Part shown: one piece after another, positions 53,695 to 62,372 of the stretch
Layout: each line of letters opens with the position of its first letter
Position numbering within the stretch: position 1 is the first letter of the stretch
Assembly (NCBI RefSeq): GCF_006974145.1
Contig: NZ_CP039456.1
Span: 1,456,001-1,520,000, forward strand
DNA: 64,000 nucleotides
Direction of reading: 5' to 3'
Source: Changchengzhania lutea
GTDB lineage: Bacteria; Bacteroidota; Bacteroidia; Flavobacteriales; Flavobacteriaceae
Program-made: the position numbers and the translations under genes
The notes under the pieces: generated by a model
Told to the model about the DNA's origin: nothing
Seen by the model: only the letters and a program-made list of their open reading frames with translations
The model's database searches: none

Positions 53695-53744
53695 ATCCGT
53701 AGTTAATATTATTTTAATTTTACCTAAAAAAATATACTACGGAT
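53695..53744. other. Hairpin directly after the tiny ORF
   Basis: ATCCGTAGT (53695-53703) and ACTACGGAT (53736-53744) pair exactly, enclosing an AT-rich loop. It abuts the tiny ORF stop codon at 53745 and precedes the terminator. Confidence 0.6.
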
Positions 53745-53837
53745 TTAGCCACCATCGGCTTTACAGCTACTATTTAGAAAAACAGCAACTGAAACACCTA
53801 ATGCGTTCATTAATAATATTTTTATAAAATATTTCAT
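53745..53837 (-). CDS. Tiny exported-peptide-like ORF, 30 aa
   Basis: The frame reads MKYFIKILLMNALGVSVAVF then LNSSCKADGG and stops. It looks like a signal sequence followed directly by Ser-Ser-Cys and an acidic-glycine tail, as a minimal lipoprotein or secreted peptide would. It is followed by a perfect-stem hairpin and a strong terminator on the same strand, so the region is probably transcribed alone. Another hairpin (53863-53903, ATCATTCGCCTTT / AAAGGCGATGAT) lies upstream. It may alternatively mark a small RNA. No exact -7 box was found. The remainder up to recA (53904-54046) shows nothing else. Confidence 0.4.
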   Translation of the reverse strand: MKYFIKILLMNALGVSVAVFLNSSCKADGG

Positions 53838-54046
53838 ATTAAACTTGAAGGCTTTTAAGTTTATCATTCGCCTTTATAATCAAAACATTAAAAAGGCGAT
53901 GATGGAACTTGAGGTCTATTTCATAGCAAAAATTTCCCTGCTTTAATTAATAGATGCAAAATGTGTAAAAAGGTTGCGTGATAAAATTGTATTGTGCAAA
54001 AAGATATAGTATTTTAGCGTGAATAATTTCAGAAAAAAAGAGATAA

Positions 54047-55048
54047 ATGGGCAATGAAAAAGAAGCGAAATTAAAAGCGCTAAAACTTACATTAGACAAA
54101 TTAGATAAGGCATACGGTAAAGGCACCGTTATGAAAATGAGCGATTCGGCTGTGGTAGATGTAGAGGCTATTCCTTCAGGGTCTTTAGGTTTAGATATCG
54201 CCATGGGCGTTGGTGGTTACCCTCGTGGGCGTGTTGTTGAAATATATGGCCCTGAATCTTCAGGAAAAACAACTTTAACTTTACACGCTATTGCCGAGGC
54301 TCAAAAAGCTGGTGGGATTGCTGCGTTTATTGATGCCGAACATGCTTTTGATAGATTCTATGCAGAAAAATTAGGTGTTGATATTGATAATTTAATTATT
54401 TCTCAACCAGATAATGGAGAACAGGCTCTAGAGATTACAGATAACCTGATTCGTTCTGGCGCTATTGATATCGTAGTTATCGATTCTGTGGCGGCACTTA
54501 CTCCAAAAAGTGAGATAGAAGGTGAGATGGGTGATTCCAAAATGGGACTGCACGCGCGTCTCATGTCCCAGGCCTTAAGAAAACTTACAGGCTCTATTAG
54601 CAAAACAAATTGTACCGTTATTTTTATTAACCAGTTACGTGAAAAAATTGGTGTCATGTTCGGTAATCCTGAAACAACTACTGGTGGTAACGCACTTAAA
54701 TTTTATGCCTCGGTAAGATTGGATATTAGACGTTCTACCCAAATAAAGGACAGTAACGGGAATGTTTTAGGAAATAAAACCCGAGTTAAAGTCGTTAAAA
54801 ACAAAGTGGCGCCACCATTTAAAATGGCAGAGTTCGATATTATGTATGGCGAAGGTATTTCAAAAGCAGGTGAAATATTGGATGTTGCCGTAGAACTTGA
54901 AATTGTTAAAAAAAGTGGATCTTGGTTTAGTTATGATGATACGAAATTAGGGCAAGGTCGAGATGCTGTAAAGGCCATTATAAAAGACAACCCCGAGCTC
55001 TTTGAGGAGTTAGAAGAAAAAATAAAAGCCGCTATAAAGGTTTCTTAA
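54047..55048 (+). CDS. recA: Recombinase A
   Basis: The 333-residue ATP-dependent strand-exchange protein has Walker A in [18 protein letters not shown], Walker B in [12 protein letters not shown], the conserved [14 protein letters not shown] block, loop regions [21 protein letters not shown] and the [22 protein letters not shown] signature. Note Phe in AEHAFD where most have Leu or Phe. Length is normal. A terminator follows at once, so it is monocistronic. Confidence 0.97.
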   Translation: MGNEKEAKLKALKLTLDKLDKAYGKGTVMKMSDSAVVDVEAIPSGSLGLDIAMGVGGYPRGRVVEIYGPESSGKTTLTLHAIAEAQKAGGIAAFIDAEHAFDRFYAEKLGVDIDNLIISQPDNGEQALEITDNLIRSGAIDIVVIDSVAALTPKSEIEGEMGDSKMGLHARLMSQALRKLTGSISKTNCTVIFINQLREKIGVMFGNPETTTGGNALKFYASVRLDIRRSTQIKDSNGNVLGNKTRVKVVKNKVAPPFKMAEFDIMYGEGISKAGEILDVAVELEIVKKSGSWFSYDDTKLGQGRDAVKAIIKDNPELFEELEEKIKAAIKVS

Positions 55049-55055
55049 TAAATAT

Positions 55056-55082
55056 AAAATCCCTTTGAACAGGGATTTTTTC
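55056..55082 (+). terminator. recA terminator
   Basis: AAAATCCCT / AGGGATTTT form a 9-bp stem with a 6-base loop and a T run. Confidence 0.85.
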
Positions 55083-55160
55083 AGTTTTATACGCAACCAT
55101 TGGGAGACAATTGCATCTAAAAGAAGCAACCATGTACTAAAAACTGATTATATTTTTATT

Positions 55161-55571
55161 ATGAAAAAGTTACTTGTGCTTTGTTTGAGCATCATACTGT
55201 TAAGCTCATGCAGTGTGGGAGATGATACCCCAGATTATAGTTTTGAAGTGTTACCTATAGAAAGCGTTGTTATTCCTGATGAATTTACATTAGGTGAAAC
55301 GTATCCTATAACCGTGGCTTATTTTAGGCCAACAAACTGCCATGCCTTTAAGGAATTTTATTACTTGAGAGAGAATAACGAACGTACGGTAGCACCTATT
55401 AATTATGTGCTTAATAATGACAACTGTGAAACCATAGAGGATGACCTAGTTGAAGCTACATTTAATTTTTTGGTGACTAGTAATGGCTCTTATATTTTTA
55501 AGTTTTGGCAAGGTGAAGATGACAATGGAGATGACCAATATTTAACTATAGAAGTACCAGTGATTGACTAA
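55161..55571 (+). CDS. Lipoprotein of unknown function, 136 aa
   Basis: From ATG at 55161 the protein has a classic lipoprotein signal MKKLLVLCLSIILLSSC (Cys17). The mature part is acidic and beta-rich (VVIPDEFTLGETYPITVAYF, NGSYIFKFWQGEDDNGDDQY), suggesting an immunoglobulin-like sandwich. The frame is open 32 codons further upstream, but that would bury the signal and include the recA terminator. I do not recognise the family. It precedes the ECF sigma gene by 33 bases. Confidence 0.7.
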   Translation: MKKLLVLCLSIILLSSCSVGDDTPDYSFEVLPIESVVIPDEFTLGETYPITVAYFRPTNCHAFKEFYYLRENNERTVAPINYVLNNDNCETIEDDLVEATFNFLVTSNGSYIFKFWQGEDDNGDDQYLTIEVPVID

Positions 55572-55604
55572 TTTTTAACTTATTAATTAATACATGGTGG
55601 AGAT

Positions 55605-56147
55605 TTGAGTTTAAAACAACTCATAGAAAAATGTAAATCGAATGATACTAAAGCACAAGGAGAATTATACAAGCTCTTTTCGAGCAAACTATTTTCAACC
55701 TGCTTAAAGTATTCGCGTAACTATGTCGAAGCAGAAGATAATTTGCAAGATGCCTTCTTGATAATCTTCGATAAAATTGGACAGTATAAGAACAAAGGCT
55801 CTTTTGAAGGTTGGCTTAAGCGTATTACTGTAAACACCGTATTACAACGGTATAGAAGCGAAAAAATTTTTGATATTATAAACGAAAATATTGAAGATGA
55901 CGTAGACATAGAATTGGACGAAGCCTCAATTTCAATCGATTATCTTTTAAAAATAATACAAGATTTACCCGACCGGTATCGATTGGTTTTTAACCTTTAT
56001 GTGCTTGATGGATATTCACATAAAGATATTGCAGAGATGCTAGATATTAATATCGGCACATCAAAATCAAATTTGGCAAGAGCAAGACATATTTTAAAAC
56101 AAACCATCAACAATTATAAATCAACACAACGATTACAATCCTTATAA
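55605..56147 (+). CDS. RNA polymerase ECF-type sigma-70 factor
   Basis: The 180-residue protein starts at TTG. Region 2 is visible in YKLFSSKLFSTCLKYSRNYV and AEDNLQDAFLIIFDKIGQYK with WLKRITVNTVLQ; region 4 in LPDRYRLVFNLYVLDGYSHK and DIAEMLDINIGTSKSNLARA. No region 3, so it is an ECF factor. Its stop overlaps the next ATG (TAATG), coupling it to a protein that looks like its membrane partner. Confidence 0.9.
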   Translation: MSLKQLIEKCKSNDTKAQGELYKLFSSKLFSTCLKYSRNYVEAEDNLQDAFLIIFDKIGQYKNKGSFEGWLKRITVNTVLQRYRSEKIFDIINENIEDDVDIELDEASISIDYLLKIIQDLPDRYRLVFNLYVLDGYSHKDIAEMLDINIGTSKSNLARARHILKQTINNYKSTQRLQSL

Positions 56148-57697
56148 TGGGAGATAAAAAACATATAGACCGTTTATTTCAGGAAAATTTCAAAGATTTT
56201 GAAGTAGCCCCAAGCGATGCTGTCTGGCAAAACATAGAGGCAGCATTACAGGAGAAAAAGAAGAAACGCCGAATTATACCAATTTGGTGGCGATATGCTG
56301 GTGTAGCAGCCTTGCTATTGCTGCTATTAACAATCGGTGATTTTTATTTTAATAATGATGAAACTACTCCAGCAAACCAAATAGTTGACACCAAAAACGA
56401 TTCTGAGCCTACCAAAGCTGATATAGAACTAAAAGATTCTGATGTCAATAACATGGTCACTAACAACGATTCAAATAATCAAGACTCTAAAGGTTTAAAT
56501 GAGGTGAGAGAAGCTTCTAAGGATAATAAGCTTAATCCTCAAATTAAAAAGAATAGCAACTCCAGTATTACTGTAGTGGCAAAAAACACTAATACTAATG
56601 TTGATACTGAAAATAAAACTGCTATTGATACAAATTCGATATCTAATAGTACTCTAAACCCTTCTAAAACGCTTGCAGAAGTAAAAAATAATTCAGAAAA
56701 GCAAGTTGATTCAGAAGTCGATAAACCAAACTTGCTTCAAGATAATAACCGTTCCGCTGTGACAAATAATGAAGATAAAACTGGTACTGGAGCTATTGTT
56801 TCAGAAAGTTCTAAAGCGAATCCTGTTAACGAAGCCAATAATTTAATTGTTAATGATGCTATTAATAAAGAGAACGTCAATAATATTGCTACTAATGAGA
56901 ATAAATCGGACTTAAGTATTGAGGAGGTATTAGAGCAAGCTAAAGATATTACTCCAGAAGAGAAAAGGTTAAGTAGGTGGAGTGTTGCACCAAATGCCGC
57001 TCCGGTTTACTTTAATACTTTGGGTGAAGGCTCCTCTATAGATCCCCAATTTATTAGTAATTCTAAAAGTGGTGAGTTAAATATGAGCTATGGTATTGGC
57101 GCCACGTATGCCATTAATAAAAGACTAAGCATCCGCTCTGGCGTGAACAAAGTCAATTTGGGCTATAACACAAATGATGTGGTAGTATTTCAATCTGTAG
57201 GCTTTAGTTCTAGTTCGCGCGCCTTAGCGAATGTAAACGCTGAAGGCAGTTCTACTTCTGCTACATCAAGTAATATTTCAGTAATTAGTTCTGAAAATTT
57301 AACATCCAAAGTAGCACCAAACGCATTGGAATCTTTTAACACCTCCATTAACCAATCAATAGGGTATATAGAGGTGCCTCTAGAAATTGAGTACGCCTTA
57401 GTCAATAAAAAATTAGGCGTTAATGTTATAGGTGGATTTAGTTCTTTCTTTTTAAGTGACAACAAAATATATTCTGAAACTGGTGGCTCACAAACCTTTA
57501 TAGGAGAAGCCAATAATATTAATAAAGTGAGTTACAGTGCCAATTTTGGAGTGGGCTTGAACTATCAAATTTCAAAAAAAATAGATTTGAATTTAGAACC
57601 TATCTTTAAATATCAAATCAACACGTTTAATAATACATCTGGTAATTTTAAACCTTATTTTATTGGGGTTTATACCGGATTTGCTATAAAGTTTTAG
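56147..57697 (+). CDS. Anti-sigma-like membrane protein with C-terminal beta-barrel-like region
   Basis: The 516-residue protein has a short N-terminal cytoplasmic segment (HIDRLFQENFKDFEVAPSDA, WQNIEAALQ), as in anti-sigma factors. One TM helix (about 48-66, YAGVAALLLLLLTIGDFYF) leads to a 190-residue linker very rich in Asn, Asp, Lys and Ser. The C-terminal part (about 275-516) has barrel-like strands (LNMSYGIGATYAINKRLSIR, SYSANFGVGLNYQISKKIDL) and ends YTGFAIKF. It is coupled to the ECF sigma gene. It may connect the envelope to sigma control; how one chain spans both membranes is an open question. Confidence 0.7.
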   Translation: MGDKKHIDRLFQENFKDFEVAPSDAVWQNIEAALQEKKKKRRIIPIWWRYAGVAALLLLLLTIGDFYFNNDETTPANQIVDTKNDSEPTKADIELKDSDVNNMVTNNDSNNQDSKGLNEVREASKDNKLNPQIKKNSNSSITVVAKNTNTNVDTENKTAIDTNSISNSTLNPSKTLAEVKNNSEKQVDSEVDKPNLLQDNNRSAVTNNEDKTGTGAIVSESSKANPVNEANNLIVNDAINKENVNNIATNENKSDLSIEEVLEQAKDITPEEKRLSRWSVAPNAAPVYFNTLGEGSSIDPQFISNSKSGELNMSYGIGATYAINKRLSIRSGVNKVNLGYNTNDVVVFQSVGFSSSSRALANVNAEGSSTSATSSNISVISSENLTSKVAPNALESFNTSINQSIGYIEVPLEIEYALVNKKLGVNVIGGFSSFFLSDNKIYSETGGSQTFIGEANNINKVSYSANFGVGLNYQISKKIDLNLEPIFKYQINTFNNTSGNFKPYFIGVYTGFAIKF

Positions 57698-57752
57698 GTT
57701 TTTGGTTAGATCTAGATGTTGATTTTCAACACGCTTGGAAATTAACATCAAA

Positions 57753-57785
57753 AAAACTGCTCCTCCCCGGGGCAGTTTTATTTTT
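57753..57785. terminator. Bidirectional terminator between the barrel gene and plsC2
   Basis: AAAACTGCTCC / GGGGCAGTTTT pair with one G-U, around a 5-base loop, flanked by A and T runs. It sits between convergent genes. Confidence 0.78.
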
Positions 57786-58515
57786 TATAGGCCTTTAATT
57801 GATTGCAAATAACAGCTTTCGCTTTCTCATTTAAAGCTTTAGTATCTTCAATAGTTAAATTTTCAGTGGGTATAAATTTATGAACCTTAGCACGCATCTT
57901 TCCAGGGCCTCCACTAAAAAAAGTATATGAAAACCGTTTCTTATTATCTCCAAAAGTAATAGGTACAATAGGTATTTTATGGTTAATGGCTAATCTAAAA
58001 GCACCATCTTTAAATTCGTCCAATTCAATATGCTCCTCAGGAACACCACCCTCTGGAAAAATACAAATACTTATGCCAGATTTTAGACGTCGCTGCGCTC
58101 TTAAAAAAACGGCTTGCCTACTTTTGGCAGAACTTCTATCTACCAAAATACAGGTGCGTTTATAGAAAAAACCAAATAAAGGGATTTTTGCCAATTCCTT
58201 TTTACCCACGAAAACAAACGGGTTTTTAACAGTAACCAGCATGAGCATAATATCTGCCATAGAGGTGTGGTTGGCAATAAACATATAGCTTTTATCTTTC
58301 TTTGGAATGTCTTCGCGTTCTATCTTATACATAAAACCCATGCCTATTAAAATAAACTTTGACCAAATTCTTGCCAACCTTAAAAAATAAGGATACCAAG
58401 ACTCCCTAGAAATTGAAATTAAAAGAAGTGGAAACATGACAATTATGGGCACCGCTACAAGAATATAAAACCAAATACGGTATAAAAGCCAAAAAATATA
58501 TTTAAAAATAATCAT
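57778..58515 (-). CDS. Second 1-acyl-sn-glycerol-3-phosphate acyltransferase
   Basis: The 245-residue protein has an N-terminal hydrophobic segment and the acyltransferase motifs FIANHTSMADIMLML (HX4D) and ICIFPEGGVPEEHIEL. It resembles the PlsC homologue at 13.7-14.4 kb but in the FPEGGxPE form common in Bacteroidota. A TTG at 58524 extends the frame, but the -7 promoter octamer occupies 58522-58529, so the ATG at 58515 is the likely start and the message is nearly leaderless. Confidence 0.85.
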   Translation of the reverse strand: MIIFKYIFWLLYRIWFYILVAVPIIVMFPLLLISISRESWYPYFLRLARIWSKFILIGMGFMYKIEREDIPKKDKSYMFIANHTSMADIMLMLVTVKNPFVFVGKKELAKIPLFGFFYKRTCILVDRSSAKSRQAVFLRAQRRLKSGISICIFPEGGVPEEHIELDEFKDGAFRLAINHKIPIVPITFGDNKKRFSYTFFSGGPGKMRAKVHKFIPTENLTIEDTKALNEKAKAVICNQLKAYKK

Positions 58516-58521
58516 AGGCCT

Positions 58522-58529
58522 CAAAAATA
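58522..58529 (-). promoter_or_regulatory. -7 promoter element immediately before plsC2
   Basis: The minus strand reads TATTTTTG, matching TAnnTTTG, only 6 bases from the ATG at 58515. This suggests a leaderless or nearly leaderless transcript. Confidence 0.5.
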
Positions 58530-58539
58530 CACAATTGTA

Positions 58540-58571
58540 TTGAGCTATTTTACCAAAAACAATTACCTTTG
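58540..58571 (+). promoter_or_regulatory. Promoter of trpS
   Basis: TTG at 58540-58542, a 21-base spacer, and TACCTTTG at 58564-58571 fit the Bacteroidota -33/-7 pattern. It lies 20 bases before the trpS ATG. Confidence 0.65.
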
Positions 58572-58591
58572 TGTCTTACTAAAAATTAAAG

Positions 58592-59560
58592 ATGGCAAGA
58601 ATACTAACAGGCATACAAAGCACAGGAACACCGCATTTAGGAAATCTTTTAGGCGCGATAATTCCAGCCATTGACATGGCAAATAACCCTGAAAATGATT
58701 CCTTCCTGTTTATTGCAAATTTGCATACCTTGACTCAAATTAAAGATGCCGATACCTTGCGCACGAACACCTATTCCACAGCAGCCACTTGGTTGGCCTT
58801 TGGTCTGAATATTGAAAAAACGGTTTTTTACAGACAAAGTGATGTGCCTCAAGTAACAGAATTATCCTGGTATTTAAGCTGTTTTTTTCCCTACCAGCGC
58901 CTCACATTGGCACATAGTTTTAAAGACAAGGCGGATAGGTTAGAGGATGTAAATGCTGGTTTATTTTCGTATCCTATGCTTATGGCAGCCGATATTTTGT
59001 TATATGACGCTGAAATTATTCCTGTGGGGAAAGACCAACTGCAACATATAGAAATGACACGTGATGTCGCCTCTCGTTTTCATGCTAAAATGGGTGAAAC
59101 CTTTGTATTGCCAGAAGGTAAAATTCAAGAAAACACCATGCTTATTCCAGGCACTGATGGTGAGAAAATGAGTAAAAGCAGGGATAACATTATCAATATT
59201 TTTTTTGATGATAAAAAGCTGCGCAAGCAAATCATGTCTATTGCAACAGATAGTACGCCTCTTGAAGACCCTAAGGACTGGGCGACTTGCAACTGTTTTG
59301 CCATTTATAGTTTATTAGCTGACGGTTCTCAAATTGAAACCATGAAAGCTAATTATGAACATGGCGGATATGGCTACGGACACGCTAAACAAGCATTGTT
59401 TGAACTAATAACTCATATGTTTTCTGAAGAACGAGCGCGTTATAATTACTACATGAATAATTTGTCTGAAATTGACAAAGCACTTGCTTTAGGTTCTGAA
59501 AAAGCGAAACTGGTTGCAGATACTGTTTTGGGTAGAGTAAGAGAGAAGGCTGGGTATTAA
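58592..59560 (+). CDS. trpS: Tryptophanyl-tRNA synthetase
   Basis: The 322-residue class I synthetase charges tRNA-Trp. The HIGH equivalent is in GIQSTGTPHLGNLLGAI, the KMSKS loop is exact in TDGEKMSKSRDN, and the middle YPMLMAADILLYDAEIIPVGKDQLQHIEM block is characteristic. Length is normal. It is monocistronic with its own promoter. Confidence 0.96.
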   Translation: MARILTGIQSTGTPHLGNLLGAIIPAIDMANNPENDSFLFIANLHTLTQIKDADTLRTNTYSTAATWLAFGLNIEKTVFYRQSDVPQVTELSWYLSCFFPYQRLTLAHSFKDKADRLEDVNAGLFSYPMLMAADILLYDAEIIPVGKDQLQHIEMTRDVASRFHAKMGETFVLPEGKIQENTMLIPGTDGEKMSKSRDNIINIFFDDKKLRKQIMSIATDSTPLEDPKDWATCNCFAIYSLLADGSQIETMKANYEHGGYGYGHAKQALFELITHMFSEERARYNYYMNNLSEIDKALALGSEKAKLVADTVLGRVREKAGY

Positions 59561-59585
59561 ATTCCTGCGAAGGCAGGAATTTTAA
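59559..59585. terminator. Bidirectional terminator between trpS and dprA
   Basis: AAATTCCTGC / GCAGGAATTT form a 10-bp perfect stem with a 4-base loop. The trpS and dprA stop codons both lie in its arms. Confidence 0.8.
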
Positions 59586-60685
59586 ATAACCTCAAACAAC
59601 TTCCCTGGCAATGGCCTTATCACACCTTTTAATTCCATGTTTAAAAGTACACCCGCCACTTTAAAAATGGGTAATTGACAGTTAATGGCAATCACATCCA
59701 AGACCTGTTTATCGTTTTCTTTTAAATAACTGTAAATCACTTTTTCGGTAGAATCAAGTTCTACAAATAGTTGCTTTTGTATCGCGGGTTTCTTGTCATC
59801 TTCCAATTGCCAATTCAAGATATAAGGAACATCTAAAGGGGTGGTGAGCATATGTGCTTTTTGATGCTTTATTAAATTATTACACCCCACACTCTGACTA
59901 TCTGTAGTACGTCCAGGGACTGCAAAAACATCTCGGTTATAGGAATTTGCAATATCTGCGGTGACCAAGCTCCCCCCTTTTTCGGCAGATTCAATAACAA
60001 TGGTTGCTTCACTTACACCTGCAATAATTCTATTTCGTTTTAAAAAATTATTTTTATCAAAAGGATCACTACTCCAAAAATCTGTATAAAAACCACCGTT
60101 TTTTTCAATATCAACCATATATTTTTTGTGAACTTTTGGATAGATTTGATTTAATCCGTGCGCTAGACAAGCTATAGTTTGCAAGTCCTGTGCTATGGCT
60201 GCCTTATGTGCTGTAATATCTGTGCCATAAGCGAATCCGGAGACGATAATGGGATTATATGGTGATAATTTTTCTACTAATTCTTCGCAAAAAGCCACAC
60301 CACTAGTTGTAATTTTTCTGGCACCCACAATGCTTATAATATGTCGATGCTCAAGGTTCATATTACCTGTTTGAAACAATAAAATAGGCCCGTCAATGCA
60401 ATGTTTCAGCTTTTCAGGATAGCTTTCGCCAGTGAAATAACTCACCTTAATTTGGTTCGTTTTAATAAATTCCATTTCCTTCTCAGCAGCTTTCAAATGC
60501 TCCGAATCATATAACCCTTTTAAAACATTCAGTCCAATACCATCAATTTTTATAAGATTTTGCTTCTTTGCTTTTAATACGGCTTCAGCAGACCCGCAGG
60601 TTGCTATAAGACGCTTAGCCGTAATATCCCCAATATTGGGAACATGCTGTAGCGCAAGCGTATAAAGTAAATCAAGCTCTAACAT
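59582..60685 (-). CDS. dprA: DNA-processing protein DprA
   Basis: The 367-residue protein has an N-terminal helix-hairpin-helix region (LQHVPNIGDITAKRLIATCG), the Rossmann-like core with ISIVGARKITTSGVAF, VSGFAYGTDITAHKAA, ACLAHGLNQIYPKVHK, NRIIAGVSEATIVIESAEKG and FAVPGRTTDSQSVGCN, and a C-terminal winged-helix. DprA loads RecA on incoming single-stranded DNA in natural transformation. Confidence 0.95.
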   Translation of the reverse strand: MLELDLLYTLALQHVPNIGDITAKRLIATCGSAEAVLKAKKQNLIKIDGIGLNVLKGLYDSEHLKAAEKEMEFIKTNQIKVSYFTGESYPEKLKHCIDGPILLFQTGNMNLEHRHIISIVGARKITTSGVAFCEELVEKLSPYNPIIVSGFAYGTDITAHKAAIAQDLQTIACLAHGLNQIYPKVHKKYMVDIEKNGGFYTDFWSSDPFDKNNFLKRNRIIAGVSEATIVIESAEKGGSLVTADIANSYNRDVFAVPGRTTDSQSVGCNNLIKHQKAHMLTTPLDVPYILNWQLEDDKKPAIQKQLFVELDSTEKVIYSYLKENDKQVLDVIAINCQLPIFKVAGVLLNMELKGVIRPLPGKLFEVI

Positions 60686-60776
60686 AATTGAAATCTCTTT
60701 TTGAAACTACAAGAACGTCATTTTTATCCTGTTAATAAATACTTGCATCTATATTTTTATGGAACCTATATTTTTT

Positions 60777-60784
60777 TAACTTTG
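60777..60784 (+). promoter_or_regulatory. -7 promoter element of the SPOR-protein gene
   Basis: TAACTTTG matches TAnnTTTG and lies only 5 bases before the ATG at 60790, suggesting a leaderless transcript. Confidence 0.5.
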
Positions 60785-60789
60785 TTTCT

Positions 60790-61725
60790 ATGCAACTAGA
60801 AACCTACATAAGCGATTTACTCTATAGATATGAATGTGTTACTGTTCCTAAATTTGGAGCCTTCGTAACACAAAGGGTTTCTGCAACCATAGACGATACC
60901 ACTAATTCCTTTTTTCCGCCTAAAAAGGTATTATCGTTTAATGAGCAAATTCAAGCCAACGATGGTTTATTGGCACATTATATTGCTGATGTAGAAAAAA
61001 TTCCTTTTGAAGTTGCTGTAAAAAAAATTGACAAACGCGTTAAAACACTTAAGGCCTATTTAACACAGGGCGAAACGCTTACCTTTAAAAATATTGGCGA
61101 GATTGTTTTTAATAACGAGGGTAAAATTTTATTCGAACCCACTTACCACCTTAATTACTTAACAGATGCTTTTGGCTTATCTCAATTTGAAACATCCCAA
61201 GTAAATCGTGAGGTTTATAAAAAAGAAGTGGAAACTATTGAAAATGTCATTCCTATTGGCGTCACTTCAGAAAAAAGAAAATCTAAACCGTATTTAAGAT
61301 ATGCTGCCGTCGCTGTAGTCGCCTTAACCTTAGGTGGGTTTGTGGCTTCTAATTATTATGTTAACCAAATTGAAACGCACAACCAACTGGCTCAAGAAGA
61401 AGCGACACAACAACTGGATACCAAAATTCAAGAGGCCACTTTTAGTTTAAATCCACTTCCCGCTATCACCCTAAATGTGACAAGGCAAACGGGTAATTAT
61501 CATATTATTGCCGGTGCTTTTCGAATAGAAAAAAACTGCATAAAAAGGATCGAACAACTTAAAGCAGATGGCTTTAGCGCTAGAAAAATTGGTGTTAATA
61601 AATACGGCTTGCATGAAGTTGCTTATTCCAGTTTTGAAACAGGCCAAGAGGCGCTCACAGCCCTTCGCAATATTAGAAAATCGCACAATAAGGATGCGTG
61701 GTTGTTGGTCAGAAAATTGGACTAA
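60790..61725 (+). CDS. HU-CCDC81/SPOR-domain membrane protein
   Basis: The 311-residue protein starts with two HU-CCDC81-like DNA-binding-fold modules (about 1-130: YISDLLYRYECVTVPKFGAF, LKAYLTQGETLTFKNIGEIV). A TM helix follows (about 173-191, YAAVAVVALTLGGFVASNY), then a C-terminal SPOR domain (about 235-310: GNYHIIAGAFRIEKNC, AYSSFETGQEALTALRNIR). SPOR binds denuded glycan at division sites; the cytoplasmic part may contact DNA or FtsZ-associated factors. This arrangement is known in Bacteroidota, but the role is not fully worked out. Confidence 0.85.
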   Translation: MQLETYISDLLYRYECVTVPKFGAFVTQRVSATIDDTTNSFFPPKKVLSFNEQIQANDGLLAHYIADVEKIPFEVAVKKIDKRVKTLKAYLTQGETLTFKNIGEIVFNNEGKILFEPTYHLNYLTDAFGLSQFETSQVNREVYKKEVETIENVIPIGVTSEKRKSKPYLRYAAVAVVALTLGGFVASNYYVNQIETHNQLAQEEATQQLDTKIQEATFSLNPLPAITLNVTRQTGNYHIIAGAFRIEKNCIKRIEQLKADGFSARKIGVNKYGLHEVAYSSFETGQEALTALRNIRKSHNKDAWLLVRKLD

Positions 61726-61775
61726 TCAAATATACAATTCCCGCTTATTTTACTTCTTTAATACCTAAAACATAG

Positions 61776-61783
61776 TACCTTTG
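61776..61783 (+). promoter_or_regulatory. -7 promoter element of the thioesterase gene
   Basis: TACCTTTG matches TAnnTTTG and is 19 bases before the ATG at 61803. Confidence 0.6.
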
Positions 61784-61802
61784 CAAAATCTCTAAAAAAG
61801 AA

Positions 61803-62315
61803 ATGATGAAAGCAAAGACGCCTGATCAATCTCGAACAATTATGACCGATTTGGTTTTACCTAGTGAAACCAACCCTTTAAATAATTTATTTGGCGGTGA
61901 ATTATTAGCTAGAATGGATCGCGCTGCCAGTATTGCCGCTAGAAGGCATTCAAGACGTATTGTGGTCACCGCATCTGTCAATCACGTGGCATTTAATCGC
62001 GCAGTGCCTCTAGGTAGTGTAGTTACTGTCGAGGCCAAAGTGTCTCGTGCATTTAAAACGTCGATGGAAATTTTTATCGATGTTTGGATGGAGGATCGGG
62101 AATCTGGCGCCAGAACCAAAGCCAACGAAGCCATTTACACCTTTGTCGCTGTTGATGAAACGGGGCGACCTGTTGCAGTTCCAGAAGTGCTTCCAGAGAC
62201 TGATATAGAACACGAACGTTTTGATGCCGCTTTACGTAGAAAACAGTTAAGCTTATTACTTGCAGGAAAAATTAAACCCAATGATGCTACTGAATTAAAA
62301 GCATTGTTTGAGTAA
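61803..62315 (+). CDS. Acyl-CoA thioesterase (hotdog fold)
   Basis: The 170-residue protein has the hotdog thioesterase signature LVLPSETNPLNNLFGGELLARMDRAASIAARRHS and VTASVNHVAFNRAVPLGSVV, typical of YciA/ACOT-like enzymes that hydrolyse acyl-CoA. The conserved Asn-Pro-(N) LFGG region marks the active site. A second ATG one codon on is also possible. It is a single gene. Confidence 0.88.
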   Translation: MMKAKTPDQSRTIMTDLVLPSETNPLNNLFGGELLARMDRAASIAARRHSRRIVVTASVNHVAFNRAVPLGSVVTVEAKVSRAFKTSMEIFIDVWMEDRESGARTKANEAIYTFVAVDETGRPVAVPEVLPETDIEHERFDAALRRKQLSLLLAGKIKPNDATELKALFE

Positions 62316-62372
62316 GTTTTAATTTATTTTAAAAGGTCAAATTTATAAGATTCCTGTTTTCAAAGGGAGCTA

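Noticed and set aside
55065-55160. N-terminal extension of the 136-aa lipoprotein to 55065
   Set aside because: It would include the recA terminator and place the lipoprotein signal in the interior of the protein.
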